Below are positions 30,296 to 39,120 of a stretch of 64,000 nt of DNA, in pieces. The notes beneath the pieces were generated by a model. That model had not been told where the DNA came from. It was given only the letters and a program-made list of their open reading frames with translations, and did no database searches. The translations under genes and the position numbers were made by a program. Source of the stretch: Hyphomicrobiaceae bacterium (GTDB lineage Bacteria; Pseudomonadota; Alphaproteobacteria; Rhizobiales; Hyphomicrobiaceae); contig JANXWC010000192.1 of NCBI GenBank assembly GCA_025351355.1, forward strand, positions 31,900 to 95,899, read 5' to 3'. Each line of letters starts with the position of its first letter. Position 1 is the stretch's first letter.

Positions 30296-31171
30296 TCAGA
30301 CTTTTTTGCGGCCAAGCGCGCCGAACAGACCTTCAGGCTTCAACAACAGCACGCCGAGCAAGATTATGTAGGGGAATACACTCTTCCAGCCTTCGGCCAT
30401 GTAGAACCCGGCCAGCGTCTGCAGCACACCGATGATGATGCCGCCGACGACAGCGCCGGGAATGCTACCGAATCCGCCAAGGACGGCGGCCGGAAACGAT
30501 GCGAGACCCAGCGCCAGCCCGACGTTGGAATGGATGAAAGTGATAGGGGCCAGCAGTACACCGGCGCAGGCAGCCACCATCGCGCTTATCGCCCAAACCA
30601 GTGACACCACGCGCTTGACCGGGATACCCATGTAATAGGCGGCCAGCATATTCTCGCTGGTGCCTCGCATGGCCGTGCCGAGCCGCGTCTTGTTGAAAAA
30701 AAGATAGAGAACCAAACAAAGGATCAGCGTCGCTACGATCACCGACAGCTTATCGTCCGCCAGCACGAGATCGCCGAACTTCACGACGCCGTTGCTGAAG
30801 GGTGTATCGATCTTGAGATCGTCGGTGCCCCAGATCATCCCGGCGATGGAGCGCAGGAAAAAACCCAGGCCGATCGTCGCCATGACGATGGCGAACTGTG
30901 GAAATCCGAGAATCGGCCGCACCAGCAGACGCTCGACCAGCATGCCGACCAGCGCCATGGCGGCGACCGCCAGCGCGAAGCCGAGCCAGTAATTCAAACC
31001 GAGAATGCCGATGAACGTATAGGCGAAAAATCCGCCGAGCATCATCAAATCGCCCTGGGCGAAATTGACGACCTCCGTCGTTTTGTAAATCAATACGACC
31101 CCAAGCGCGATGAGCCCGTAAACGCAGCCGAGCGCAACGCCGCTCACCAGCTGCTGAATAAAATCCAGCAT
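30296..31171 (-). CDS. livH: ABC transporter permease LivH
   Basis: Permease with about eight transmembrane segments, first in the importer operon. It has LIALGVVLIYKTTEVVNFAQGDLMMLGGF near the N-terminus and GTAMRGTSENMLAAYYMGIP as the coupling loop. The start MLDFIQQLVSG is chosen over 25 upstream codons because membrane homology begins there and GGGAGGG lies upstream. The SbmA-like gene ends 89 bp upstream on the same strand and could share a transcript. Confidence 0.93.
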   Translation of the reverse strand: MLDFIQQLVSGVALGCVYGLIALGVVLIYKTTEVVNFAQGDLMMLGGFFAYTFIGILGLNYWLGFALAVAAMALVGMLVERLLVRPILGFPQFAIVMATIGLGFFLRSIAGMIWGTDDLKIDTPFSNGVVKFGDLVLADDKLSVIVATLILCLVLYLFFNKTRLGTAMRGTSENMLAAYYMGIPVKRVVSLVWAISAMVAACAGVLLAPITFIHSNVGLALGLASFPAAVLGGFGSIPGAVVGGIIIGVLQTLAGFYMAEGWKSVFPYIILLGVLLLKPEGLFGALGRKKV

Positions 31172-31260
31172 GCCGCCCGTGTCCCTCCCTGGACTAGAAC
31201 CTGGCAGCTCTGATGGCTGCACATGGCTCCCCTGCATTAGGTGCAATCACCGTCCCGCTG

Positions 31261-33072
31261 TCAATCCGGATCATCCTGGACTGTCAGCATCTCGGTATCC
31301 ACAACACCCCTCGAAGCGTTGATGGCCAACCGCCGTCCATGCAATTGCACGATGGCTGGCTTGTGCGAAATTGAAATAAGCGTTGTGTTGTATAGCCGGC
31401 GACGGATCATCTTATACAGACGTAGCTCCGTTGGCTCATCGAGGGCCGAAGTCGCCTCATCGAGGAACAGCCATTGCGGCTGCTGCAAGACTGCGCGCGC
31501 GAACGCCAAGCGCTGCTGCTCGCCGCCCGACAACAGCATCGACCAATTCGCACCTTCAGCGAGGCGCGAAGCCAGCTGCGGCAGCAGGCACGCAGCCAGC
31601 GCCTCAGCACAGGTTGCGTTGTCGACCGCGTCGGATATTTGAGGATAGGTGAGAACATCCTTGAGGGTGCCGATCGGCAAGTAGGGCTTCTGCGGCAAGA
31701 ACATGATGCTTTGCCCTGCCGGCAGCGATATCCGGCCCGACCCGTAAGGCCATAGGCCGGCCAGCACGCGAAACAGCGTGGTTTTGCCACTTCCTGACGG
31801 GCCGGTCAGGACAACCGACTCGCCACTTTTGATGTCGACGTCGACGTTGCCGAGCAACCGATCGCCGTTGGGCAGCTTCACTTCGACGTGGGCGAGCGAG
31901 ATAAGCGAGTTGTCATTCGACACAATCTCGAAGCCGGCTTCCGTCGCGCGCGCCTGTTTCTGCTTCGCCATCGTATCGCTGAAGGTCGTGAGCCGCTCGA
32001 ACACTGCAGTCCAGTCTGCAAGCGAGGGATACTGATCGACGAACCACGACATCGAACCTTGCACCTGACCGAATGCCAAGGCCGTCTGATTCAAAACCCC
32101 AAACGAGATGAGGCCTGAAAAATAGTGCGGCGCCGCAACGATCACCGGAAAGATCGTCGCTGCCTGACCGTAAAACGACGTCAGCCATGTCAGCCGCCTG
32201 TTGTAGCGCATCAGATCCCAGAAGGTATCGTAGATGCTGCGCATCGACTGCTGCAGCTGGCCCTTCTCATTGGCCTCGCCGTTGTACAGCGCAATGCTCT
32301 CCGCGTTCTCGCGCACGCGTGTCATACGGTAGCGGAAGTCGGCGTTGTAGCGTTCCATCATGAAATACGAGCGCACTAACGGCCGCCCGATCATGTAGGT
32401 TAAGATCGAACCCAACAGCGAATAGATCACCGCCACCCACATCATGTAGCCGGGGATCGCGACGCCGCCGAAGATCGGCAGCGTGAAACTGCCGGATAAA
32501 TTCCACAGCACCACGACAAACGTCGCGACCGTCATGATCTGCGATAGAAGATTGAGCGATAGGGACAACGTCTGCGTCGTGAACGAATTGCAGTCCTGTT
32601 CGATGCGTTGTTCGGGGTTGTCGGCGCCGTGCCCGATCATCTCCATCCGGTAATAGGTTCGGTCCGTCAGCCACTCGCGGAAATAAACCTCGCTCAGCCA
32701 GCGGCGCCAGCGGATAGTCAGAAACTGCTGCAGCCACTGGCGGTATACGGCAATAACGATGTAGATGGCGACGATGACGATCCAGTAGATGAGTTCCGTC
32801 CAGAAGACGGCTTCGTTCTTGTCCTGCAAGGCATTGTAGAAGCGCGCGCTCCAATCGTTCAATAGCTTCAGCGCGTAGACACTTAAGATGCTCAAAACGA
32901 CGATGACGGCAAGGGTGGCGCGGGCGACCCACCGCTCGCGCATGCGAAACGACCAGGGCCCCAAGGGAATATCCGCCCACTCGTCGGCGTACCAGTAAGG
33001 TCGAGACAGTGCCCAGAGCTTCGACAAAAAGCCCCGCGCATTGGCCATGCGGATCAAAAAACGGTCAATCAT
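31261..33072 (-). CDS. SbmA/BacA-like ABC transporter (fused permease and ATPase)
   Basis: Half-transporter with an N-terminal SbmA/BacA-type membrane domain (about residues 1-350, about six segments, with WRRWLSEVYFREWL and DNPEQRIEQDCNSF) and a C-terminal ATPase. Walker A is TGPSGSGKTTLFR, the signature is LSGGEQQRLAFARAVL, and Walker B is WLFLDEATSALD. The family takes up peptides, vitamins or antimicrobials and is related to peroxisomal ABCD proteins. The longer frame reaches back into the divergent gene; MIDRFLIRMANARG is taken as the start. The substrate is unknown. Confidence 0.88.
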   Translation of the reverse strand: MIDRFLIRMANARGFLSKLWALSRPYWYADEWADIPLGPWSFRMRERWVARATLAVIVVLSILSVYALKLLNDWSARFYNALQDKNEAVFWTELIYWIVIVAIYIVIAVYRQWLQQFLTIRWRRWLSEVYFREWLTDRTYYRMEMIGHGADNPEQRIEQDCNSFTTQTLSLSLNLLSQIMTVATFVVVLWNLSGSFTLPIFGGVAIPGYMMWVAVIYSLLGSILTYMIGRPLVRSYFMMERYNADFRYRMTRVRENAESIALYNGEANEKGQLQQSMRSIYDTFWDLMRYNRRLTWLTSFYGQAATIFPVIVAAPHYFSGLISFGVLNQTALAFGQVQGSMSWFVDQYPSLADWTAVFERLTTFSDTMAKQKQARATEAGFEIVSNDNSLISLAHVEVKLPNGDRLLGNVDVDIKSGESVVLTGPSGSGKTTLFRVLAGLWPYGSGRISLPAGQSIMFLPQKPYLPIGTLKDVLTYPQISDAVDNATCAEALAACLLPQLASRLAEGANWSMLLSGGEQQRLAFARAVLQQPQWLFLDEATSALDEPTELRLYKMIRRRLYNTTLISISHKPAIVQLHGRRLAINASRGVVDTEMLTVQDDPD

Positions 33073-33175
33073 CGCGCATTCCAAGTTGGCCGCGGCGGAC
33101 GGTTGTTTCGCTCGTCGAGGTCGGTCTGCTATTCTCACCACTATAACCGAGACTGAACGGACGGGGATCACAAGC

Positions 33176-33985
33176 ATGCGAACGCGCGATGTCACACGAT
33201 GGGAAACGGCAATTTCAGAAGTGGTGAGCCAAGCCGGCCGCGAGGAAGTTATCGTGCGGGGCCATCCGCTGAGCGCGCTAATCGGTTCAGCCAGCTTCGC
33301 CGAAATGATGTTTCTGCTTCTGCAGGGCCGCATGCCGACAAAACCGCAGGCTCGGACGTTGGATGCATTGCTGGTCGCCTCGATCGAGCATGGTATTGCG
33401 CCACCAGCCATGATCAGCCGCTGTTTTGCGTCCTATGGCACCACGATCCAAGCGGCGGTCGGAGCCGGCGTGACAGCATTCGGCGATCGTATGGGCGGGC
33501 TCGGTGAACACCTGGCGCAGTTGCTGTTTGAGCGGCTGTCGCCACACCTCGCGCTCGACCGTGCGTTGAGCGGCGAGCTGTTGGAGAAAATAGCAGATGC
33601 CATCGTAGCGGAAACACAAAGCCAAAAGGCGCGGCTGCCCGGTTACGGCATTCCGCTGCATGCGACCGACCCGCGCGCCATCTGCGTTCTCGAGGTGGCG
33701 CGTCGGGAAGGTACCTACGGCCCCTACTGCCGGCTCGGCGGGGCTCTGGAAACGAGCTTGGCGCGCGCCCGGCATGGCAAAGCCATACCCATGAACATTG
33801 ACGGCGTTGCGGCCGTGGTGGCGCTGGATCTCGGATTTGACTGGCGCACGACGCGGATGTTCCTCATCACGCCCCGCACGGTCAGCAGTGCTGCTCATTT
33901 CCTGGAAGAGCAGCACCAGGATACCGCCTGGCGCCACGCCACACCGGAGACGATCACCTATACGGGTGCCCTCCCCGCAGACTGA
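33176..33985 (+). CDS. Citrate synthase/citryl-CoA lyase-like protein lacking catalytic histidines
   Basis: A 269-residue member of the citrate synthase fold, much shorter than citrate synthase (about 430). The fold's landmarks can be aligned, but they are altered. The HGGA-type loop carrying the first catalytic His reads GDRMGGLGE (Met106). The GHP/GHR loop carrying the second reads PGYGIPLHATDPRA (Ile159). The acidic residue survives in MNIDG (Asp209). The start MRTRDVTRWET has GGGGAT upstream. The reaction is therefore uncertain; databases often label such proteins citryl-CoA lyase. Divergent from the SbmA-like gene. Confidence 0.7.
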   Translation: MRTRDVTRWETAISEVVSQAGREEVIVRGHPLSALIGSASFAEMMFLLLQGRMPTKPQARTLDALLVASIEHGIAPPAMISRCFASYGTTIQAAVGAGVTAFGDRMGGLGEHLAQLLFERLSPHLALDRALSGELLEKIADAIVAETQSQKARLPGYGIPLHATDPRAICVLEVARREGTYGPYCRLGGALETSLARARHGKAIPMNIDGVAAVVALDLGFDWRTTRMFLITPRTVSSAAHFLEEQHQDTAWRHATPETITYTGALPAD

Positions 33986-34070
33986 GTCCTCGCCCGTCGC
34001 AGAGCCGCCGATGGACTTTCACCGGCCGAATTTCTAAACACCTACTCCACGTCCCACGGGCCAGAACGAT

Positions 34071-34550
34071 ATGACCAAACTCTCCCATCTCAATGCGCGC
34101 GGCGAGGCCGTGATGGTCGACGTTTCCGAGAAGCCGGTGACGCAGCGCATCGCCGTGGCAGAGGGGTTCGTCGCGATGACCGCCGAGACGCTGGCGCTTA
34201 TCAGCAGCGGCACAGCGAAGAAGGGCGACGTGCTGGCCACGGCGCGGATCGCGGGCATTATGGCCGCCAAGCGTACCGCCGACCTGATTCCGCTGTGCCA
34301 TCCCCTGCAGATCACCAAGGCCGCGGTCGATCTTGCCCTGCAAGACGCGCCGCCCGGCGTAATGGTGCGCGCGGAAATCAAGGTGGGTGGCCAGACCGGC
34401 GTGGAAATGGAGGCGCTGACCGCGGTCTCGGTGGCGTGCCTGACGATCTACGACATGCTCAAGGCGGCCGACAAAGGCATGGTCATCGGGCCCATCAGGC
34501 TACTTGAAAAAACCGGCGGCAAGTCTGGTTCTTACGCAGCGGCGGGGTAG
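34071..34550 (+). CDS. moaC: Cyclic pyranopterin monophosphate synthase MoaC
   Basis: Second enzyme of molybdenum cofactor synthesis, converting the MoaA product to cyclic pyranopterin monophosphate. Key segments are [30 protein letters not shown] with the active-site CHP, and [28 protein letters not shown] with the catalytic Asp and Lys. The length of 159 residues is typical. It ends 4 bp before moeA. Its usual neighbour trpC is not upstream. Confidence 0.97.
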   Translation: MTKLSHLNARGEAVMVDVSEKPVTQRIAVAEGFVAMTAETLALISSGTAKKGDVLATARIAGIMAAKRTADLIPLCHPLQITKAAVDLALQDAPPGVMVRAEIKVGGQTGVEMEALTAVSVACLTIYDMLKAADKGMVIGPIRLLEKTGGKSGSYAAAG

Positions 34551-34554
34551 CCCG

Positions 34555-35778
34555 ATGGAAAAATCGTCTCTGCGTCCGCTGACCGTTGAGGAAGCGCTGA
34601 CCCATGTGCTGGCTGGTGCCAGACCGATCAACGGAAACCACCAGGTGGATCTGCTTGCAGCCCACGGCGCGGTTCTGGCCGCGCCACTTCTAGCGCGCCA
34701 CACGCAGCCGCCTTTCAACGCCTCGGCGATGGACGGTTATGCCGTGCGCACCGCAGATATCGCGGTTTTGCCGACCGTCTTGCGCATCATAGGCGAAGCA
34801 TCGGCGGGACACAGCTTCACCCGCGCCGTCGCCGCCGGTGAGGCCGTCCGCATCTTCACGGGTGCTCCGCTGCCGGCCGGCGCCGACGCCGTCGTGATCC
34901 AGGAGAACACCCGCCGAGACGGTACCGCCGTGACCATCACGGATGGCCACCCAGAGGCCGACCATATCCGTCCCCGAGGCGGGGATTTCAGTGTTGGTCA
35001 GATGGTTCTTGCGGCCGGCACCCACCTTGCCGCCCGCCATCTCACGCTGGCCGCCGCCGCCGGTTATGCGCATGTATCCGTGCGGCGGCCGCCGCGAGTG
35101 GCCATTCTGGCAACCGGAGATGAACTGGTGCTACCGGCCGAACAGCCGAGCCACGATCAGATCATATGCTCCAATCCATATGGCGTAGCGGCCATGGTCA
35201 AAGCGGCGGGCGGCTTGCCGGTCATGTTGGGCATCGCCCGCGATACCGCCGCCAGCCTGGATGAAAAAATTGCCGAAGCTCGCGGCGCCGACATCCTGGT
35301 CACGCTCGGCGGAGCGTCGGTCGGCGACCACGATCTTGTCGCGCCCGCCCTCGCCCGCCACGGCATGGAGCTGGCATTCTGGAAAATCGCCATGCGCCCG
35401 GGTAAACCCATGCTGTTCGGCCACCTCGGGGCGCAACACGTGCTCGGGTTACCCGGCAATCCCGTGTCCTCACTGATCACTGCGCGCCTGTTCCTGGTGC
35501 CACTCATTCGTGCGATGCTCGGCATGCCGACGGCGGATGCCGAGAAAATGACCGCGATCTTGGACACAGCACTGCCACCCAACGGTCCCCGCGCCCACTA
35601 CATGCGCGCCGCAAGGCTTCCGGGAACCGGTTCCCGCCCCCGCGTGCGGCCCCAGGCAAACCAGGACAGCTCTTTGTTGACCCCGCTCGCCGCTGCCGAT
35701 TGTCTCATAGTCCGACCAATCCTGGCTCCGGCTTTGGCTGCAGGAGCGGAAGTCCCTGTTCTCCCAATGGATTTTTGA
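34555..35778 (+). CDS. moeA: Molybdopterin molybdenumtransferase MoeA
   Basis: Inserts molybdate into molybdopterin-AMP, the last step of cofactor assembly. Seen here are the N-terminal PPFNASAMDGYAVRTAD, the middle FTGAPLPAGADAVVIQENT, the MPT-binding VTLGGASVGDHDL and the late MRPGKPMLFGHLG and LPGNPVSS motifs. The frame continues upstream across the moaC stop, but MEKSSLRPLTVEEAL is the natural start. moaC-moeA-lexA is a common Hyphomicrobiales cluster. Confidence 0.97.
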   Translation: MEKSSLRPLTVEEALTHVLAGARPINGNHQVDLLAAHGAVLAAPLLARHTQPPFNASAMDGYAVRTADIAVLPTVLRIIGEASAGHSFTRAVAAGEAVRIFTGAPLPAGADAVVIQENTRRDGTAVTITDGHPEADHIRPRGGDFSVGQMVLAAGTHLAARHLTLAAAAGYAHVSVRRPPRVAILATGDELVLPAEQPSHDQIICSNPYGVAAMVKAAGGLPVMLGIARDTAASLDEKIAEARGADILVTLGGASVGDHDLVAPALARHGMELAFWKIAMRPGKPMLFGHLGAQHVLGLPGNPVSSLITARLFLVPLIRAMLGMPTADAEKMTAILDTALPPNGPRAHYMRAARLPGTGSRPRVRPQANQDSSLLTPLAAADCLIVRPILAPALAAGAEVPVLPMDF

Positions 35779-35811
35779 GACCGACGAGGCTAACGAGTCA
35801 AAATGCTTGCG

Positions 35812-35850
35812 GAACGCTTCGCGAACACGTATATTGTTCTTGATTTGTAC
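35812..35850 (+). promoter_or_regulatory. LexA operator (SOS box) upstream of lexA
   Basis: The alphaproteobacterial LexA box, a direct repeat of GAAC (or GTTC) with 7 bp between, is matched exactly at 35812-35826 (GAACGCTTCGCGAAC). A second, near-perfect box in the other orientation lies at 35836-35850 (GTTCTTGATTTGTAC, one mismatch). Both are 96-134 bp before the lexA start, as expected for autoregulation. Confidence 0.85.
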
Positions 35851-35945
35851 AGGCGACCGAGTCGCAACTTTCAGGCCCGCTCGATGCCCAGCACCGGGAA
35901 TGACCACATTGGCGTTGGCCGCACGAAATCAGGATCGAGATCTCC

Positions 35946-36698
35946 ATGCTGACCGCCAAGCAAAAAGAGCTGCTTATGCTCATTCACGCCCGACTACAGG
36001 AGAACGGCGTACCGCCATCCTTTGATGAGATGAAGGAGGCACTCGATTTGAAATCCAAATCCGGAATACACCGGTTGATTACAGCCTTGGAGGAGCGAGG
36101 GTTCATCCGTCGACTGCCGCACCGTGCCCGCGCGCTCGAAATTTTGAAAATGCCGGAATCGGCAGCAGGACCAGCTGCGGCGAGCCAGCAATCCATCCCT
36201 GACTCCGCATTGCAGTTGAAGGCCGCGGGTTTCCAGCCAAGTGTCATCGAAGGCGGCGGCAAGAAGACCATACCGCAACCCGCTTATCACGGCTTACCCG
36301 GATCCGTGATCTCCGGCGGCATCAGTGTTCCGTTGATGGGTCGGATCGCTGCCGGTGTTCCGATCAGCGCCATTCAGAACCACACCGGCGATATCCCCTG
36401 CCCACCGGACATGCTAGGCTCGGGCGAACACTTTGCGCTCGAAGTCAAGGGCGACTCGATGATCGATGCCGGCATTCACGAAGGCGACATCGTGATCATC
36501 AAACGACAACCGACAGCCAATAACGGCGACATCATCGTCGCACTCGTCGAAAACGAAGAGGCAACACTTAAACGTTTGCGCAAAAAGGGCGCATCCGTGG
36601 CGCTGGAAGCGGCCAACCCGAAATATGAGACCCGGATTTTCGGACCGGATCAGGTTGAGATTCAGGGTCGACTGGTAGGGTTGATCCGCAAATACTAA
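35946..36698 (+). CDS. lexA: SOS repressor LexA
   Basis: Represses DNA-damage genes and cleaves itself when RecA is activated. The winged helix occupies residues 1-65 ([34 protein letters not shown]). The cleavage site is Ala136-Gly137 in GRIAAGVP, and the serine/lysine dyad is Ser171 ([10 protein letters not shown]) and Lys209 (EATLKRL). The linker (about 70-125) is longer than in E. coli LexA, giving 250 residues in total, normal for alphaproteobacteria. LexA boxes lie upstream. The comEC gene that often follows is missing. Confidence 0.97.
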   Translation: MLTAKQKELLMLIHARLQENGVPPSFDEMKEALDLKSKSGIHRLITALEERGFIRRLPHRARALEILKMPESAAGPAAASQQSIPDSALQLKAAGFQPSVIEGGGKKTIPQPAYHGLPGSVISGGISVPLMGRIAAGVPISAIQNHTGDIPCPPDMLGSGEHFALEVKGDSMIDAGIHEGDIVIIKRQPTANNGDIIVALVENEEATLKRLRKKGASVALEAANPKYETRIFGPDQVEIQGRLVGLIRKY

Positions 36699-36749
36699 GT
36701 CGTAGCAAATGGACATTGCACGGCGGCGGGGGCGGGCCGGGGGGCGGGG

Positions 36750-37478
36750 TTGGTGAATTTGTTCGGGCTGGAAATTACCGGCGATCATGCGCGTCTGATT
36801 GTACTGGTATTAAGTAGTATTTTTGCAAGCCTTGGCTTTGTGGCCGGACGCTGGTCGAAGCATCGCGATCGCGTGCATTTCAAGCGCGAGGACCTCGTTG
36901 GCAGCACGGTCGTCACCGAGCTTTACGGCCTCACGCAGAGCCACGATGGCGGCTGGGTTTTGCACATCGTCACGCAAGGCAGCTCGGAAGCAATCGAAAC
37001 CGTCTTCACGAACCCGGATTTGATCCATCATATCCAACGGGCTGCGCGCAAACACCCAGGATTGTTGCAGCTCAAGGATCCCGTCGCCCACCGCATGATG
37101 ATGGACGAGGGGAAAGACCGCATTACCGGCTACGATTCCAAGGCCAACAACGATTTCCTGCAGGGCCGACCGACCCGCGACGACGATGTGCTGTTTGCGT
37201 TTGCCGCCTATCGGGAGAATGGAGAGGGGCGTTCAACCCTCCACGACGAGGTGGGTCGGCTCGTTCAGATGGTCGTCGCTCCTCGCTACATTGCGCAACT
37301 GGCGAACCCCGATTTTATCGCAACTCTTGGTGTCCAACATGCCGGCTACCAGCCGCGAACGCGGCGCCTGCACGACCTAGCCATCGAATGGCAGCGGCTC
37401 GAGGCTTTGCCGAAACAAGAACGACAATCCGCGACCGACAAAATATGGCGCATCACGGTGCGAACGGCGCTGAATTGA
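36750..37478 (+). CDS. Hypothetical membrane-anchored protein
   Basis: A 242-residue protein with one N-terminal transmembrane segment (LIVLVLSSIFASLGFVAG, about residues 16-34) and a mostly soluble, charged remainder. I recognise no domain. The start is TTG 36750 or GTG 36753 behind a G-rich GGGGCGGGG element, so the N-terminus may shift by one residue. Codon use looks like the neighbours'. It lies 51 bp after lexA and could be read from the same promoter. Three stem-loops follow its stop almost immediately. Confidence 0.6.
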   Translation: MVNLFGLEITGDHARLIVLVLSSIFASLGFVAGRWSKHRDRVHFKREDLVGSTVVTELYGLTQSHDGGWVLHIVTQGSSEAIETVFTNPDLIHHIQRAARKHPGLLQLKDPVAHRMMMDEGKDRITGYDSKANNDFLQGRPTRDDDVLFAFAAYRENGEGRSTLHDEVGRLVQMVVAPRYIAQLANPDFIATLGVQHAGYQPRTRRLHDLAIEWQRLEALPKQERQSATDKIWRITVRTALN

Positions 37479-37483
37479 CGCCA

Positions 37484-37597
37484 CATACCGACGGTCATTA
37501 TTCTTGACCGATGGTATGCGCGCGCGGGGTTGGTGGGGCGGCCGCGCGCAAACAAAGAATCTGATACCGACGGTCATTCTTTTTGACCGTCGGTATC
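37484..37597. repeat. Cluster of three stem-loops with a duplicated palindrome
   Basis: Two related palindromes flank a third. The palindrome at 37563-37597 has a perfect 14-bp stem (GATACCGACGGTCA) and a 7-nt loop. Its relative at 37484-37518 has the same stem with two mismatched positions and a similar T-rich loop. Between them, 37519-37550 has a GC-only inverted repeat (GCGCGCGG / CCGCGCGC). There is no U-run after either stem, so these are not ordinary terminators. No further copy was noticed in the window. Confidence 0.8.
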
Positions 37598-37749
37598 ACA
37601 AGTATCCAAGCTCGTCAGAGGCAGAGCCCATCCCGGCGGGCGACAATCAACGCCTATGCTACACCGGAGTTGCTTTTGATGGAGCCGAAAACAGGCCCCA
37701 CTTTTTAAGCTGTCCAGGTTTTTCACGTCGAATTCGATTTCACATCAGG

Positions 37750-38250
37750 CTACACCGCGCATGCGTCCAGCGCCGCCTTGATCACCATGGCTTCGCTCAT
37801 TTCGGCCGTCACGAAGCTGGCTTCAGTCCCGTCGCGCATTTTCAGATCGAACGTGTACAAAGTGCTGCGGCGCGCGGAAAAGACTTCCGCCACCCCGCAC
37901 AAGGCAATGGCACCGAACAGTACGCCCTCCAGCAGAAACTTGGCGCGCCACCCGATCTCGACGACAGCGAACACCATGATCGCCGCCACACCACTGAAGA
38001 GCGCGATGGTCGCAAAAGCCGTCGAGAGGTCTTTTTCGCTGAGCCCGTGCGCTTTGTAACTGGTCACATCGGCAATCGGCACTGTTCTCACCCCGATATG
38101 CAGGCATTGACCAGTGGGATCAAGGCCGTGGCGGGCAATCGGACGCCGTGTGGTCTTGCCCGGGCTGCGCACAACGTCGACTGCCGCCGCGCCATTATCA
38201 GCAACTACCGCCGCTGTGCCGATCGTCGTCACTGCCGTGGAGTGCGCCAT
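37750..38250 (-). CDS. Small two-TM protein, DUF6232-like
   Basis: A 166-residue protein. The N-terminal half is a soluble strand-rich segment (VADNGAAAVDVVRSP and RTVPIADVTSYKAHGLSEKD), followed by two transmembrane helices (about residues 84-101 and 108-127) and a C-terminal beta segment (STLYTFDLKMRDG). The layout is like DUF6232 proteins, of unknown function. Start MAHSTAVTTIG is used because the 58 upstream codons overlap the neighbour's end region and look non-coding. It lies 32 bp after the next gene on the same strand, so the two are probably co-transcribed. Confidence 0.6.
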   Translation of the reverse strand: MAHSTAVTTIGTAAVVADNGAAAVDVVRSPGKTTRRPIARHGLDPTGQCLHIGVRTVPIADVTSYKAHGLSEKDLSTAFATIALFSGVAAIMVFAVVEIGWRAKFLLEGVLFGAIALCGVAEVFSARRSTLYTFDLKMRDGTEASFVTAEMSEAMVIKAALDACAV

Positions 38251-38282
38251 CTTTGCCTTGAATTGAATTTGTGCGGGCCAAC

Positions 38283-39014
38283 TCAACCACTCGTGGTCTT
38301 GACGACCGATCCGGGGATGATGCGCGGCTCTATTAAGGCCATTGCCAATGCCGCCTGCATGACGATCCTGAGCGCTACGTGGGGCGGCACCGCACGATGA
38401 TCGATGACGACGCGACGCGCGCAAACGGCTGCGAACAATTCAGGCGCGACGCCGCCGACATCTGACGCCACGACCGGCCACAACCGGGTGAGGGAGGCCT
38501 GCGGTTGCTGTGAGAGCTTGTATTCGAGCGGTAACGTCAGCTGGCCGAACTGGGTGGTGCCGACGCAGCGCAGCGTTGCTTGCAGAAGCTTATTGGGGTC
38601 GGGCAGATGCTGTGCGCCCACCTCTGCAGCCGCCTCGCGCAGCCGAAACCACAAGCTGCCGTCGCGATGGGATTCGCTGAGCAGCAGCCGGTCGAGATGT
38701 TCGGCCCGTTTGGGCTGCGCCCAAGAACTCCCGCCCTCGCGGAGCAGCATCTGCTGTGCCGCGAAGCCCGCCAGCGCACCATGGGCTGCAAGTTGGGTTG
38801 GCGCATGTGCCGCGCTCGCGAGGTCCAACTCGCGCGTGACACGCTGCAGAACGAGTTCGATGTCGCGCGGATCGACAACCGTGATGCGGGCGGCAGGCTG
38901 GCGCGGCGATAGCGGTGCGCGCGTCGGAAATGGAATGATGACGGCGCCGGACGCGACACCGGCGCGCGCCGACGGCAATTCGAGCACGCCTAGATCCTGG
39001 CTGTCGTCGCGCAT
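38283..39014 (-). CDS. Hypothetical protein
   Basis: A 243-residue soluble protein with no signal peptide or membrane segment and no domain I recognise. It has a Pro/Ala-rich N-terminus to residue 45 and then mixed alpha/beta sequence. Codon bias agrees with a real gene, and the antisense frames are less convincing. It precedes the DUF6232-like gene by 32 bp. Confidence 0.55.
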   Translation of the reverse strand: MRDDSQDLGVLELPSARAGVASGAVIIPFPTRAPLSPRQPAARITVVDPRDIELVLQRVTRELDLASAAHAPTQLAAHGALAGFAAQQMLLREGGSSWAQPKRAEHLDRLLLSESHRDGSLWFRLREAAAEVGAQHLPDPNKLLQATLRCVGTTQFGQLTLPLEYKLSQQPQASLTRLWPVVASDVGGVAPELFAAVCARRVVIDHRAVPPHVALRIVMQAALAMALIEPRIIPGSVVKTTSG

Positions 39015-39120
39015 GTGGCACCCTGTTGGCGATCAAACTTGAGTGACGGTTGTCGCTCAAATTGATTGCGCAACTGTTAATGGACGTGTCACGTCGAACC
39101 GTTTCGGAGGATCGAAAGCG

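Noticed and set aside
36721..36750. G-quadruplex-like run before the hypothetical gene
   Set aside because: The G-rich run is short and coincides with the ribosome-binding region of the TTG/GTG start. Nothing supports a special role.
37563..37597. Rho-independent terminator for the hypothetical gene
   Set aside because: The stem is perfect, but the T-rich run is in the loop and not after the stem. A near-copy lies 79 bp upstream, which fits a repeat better.
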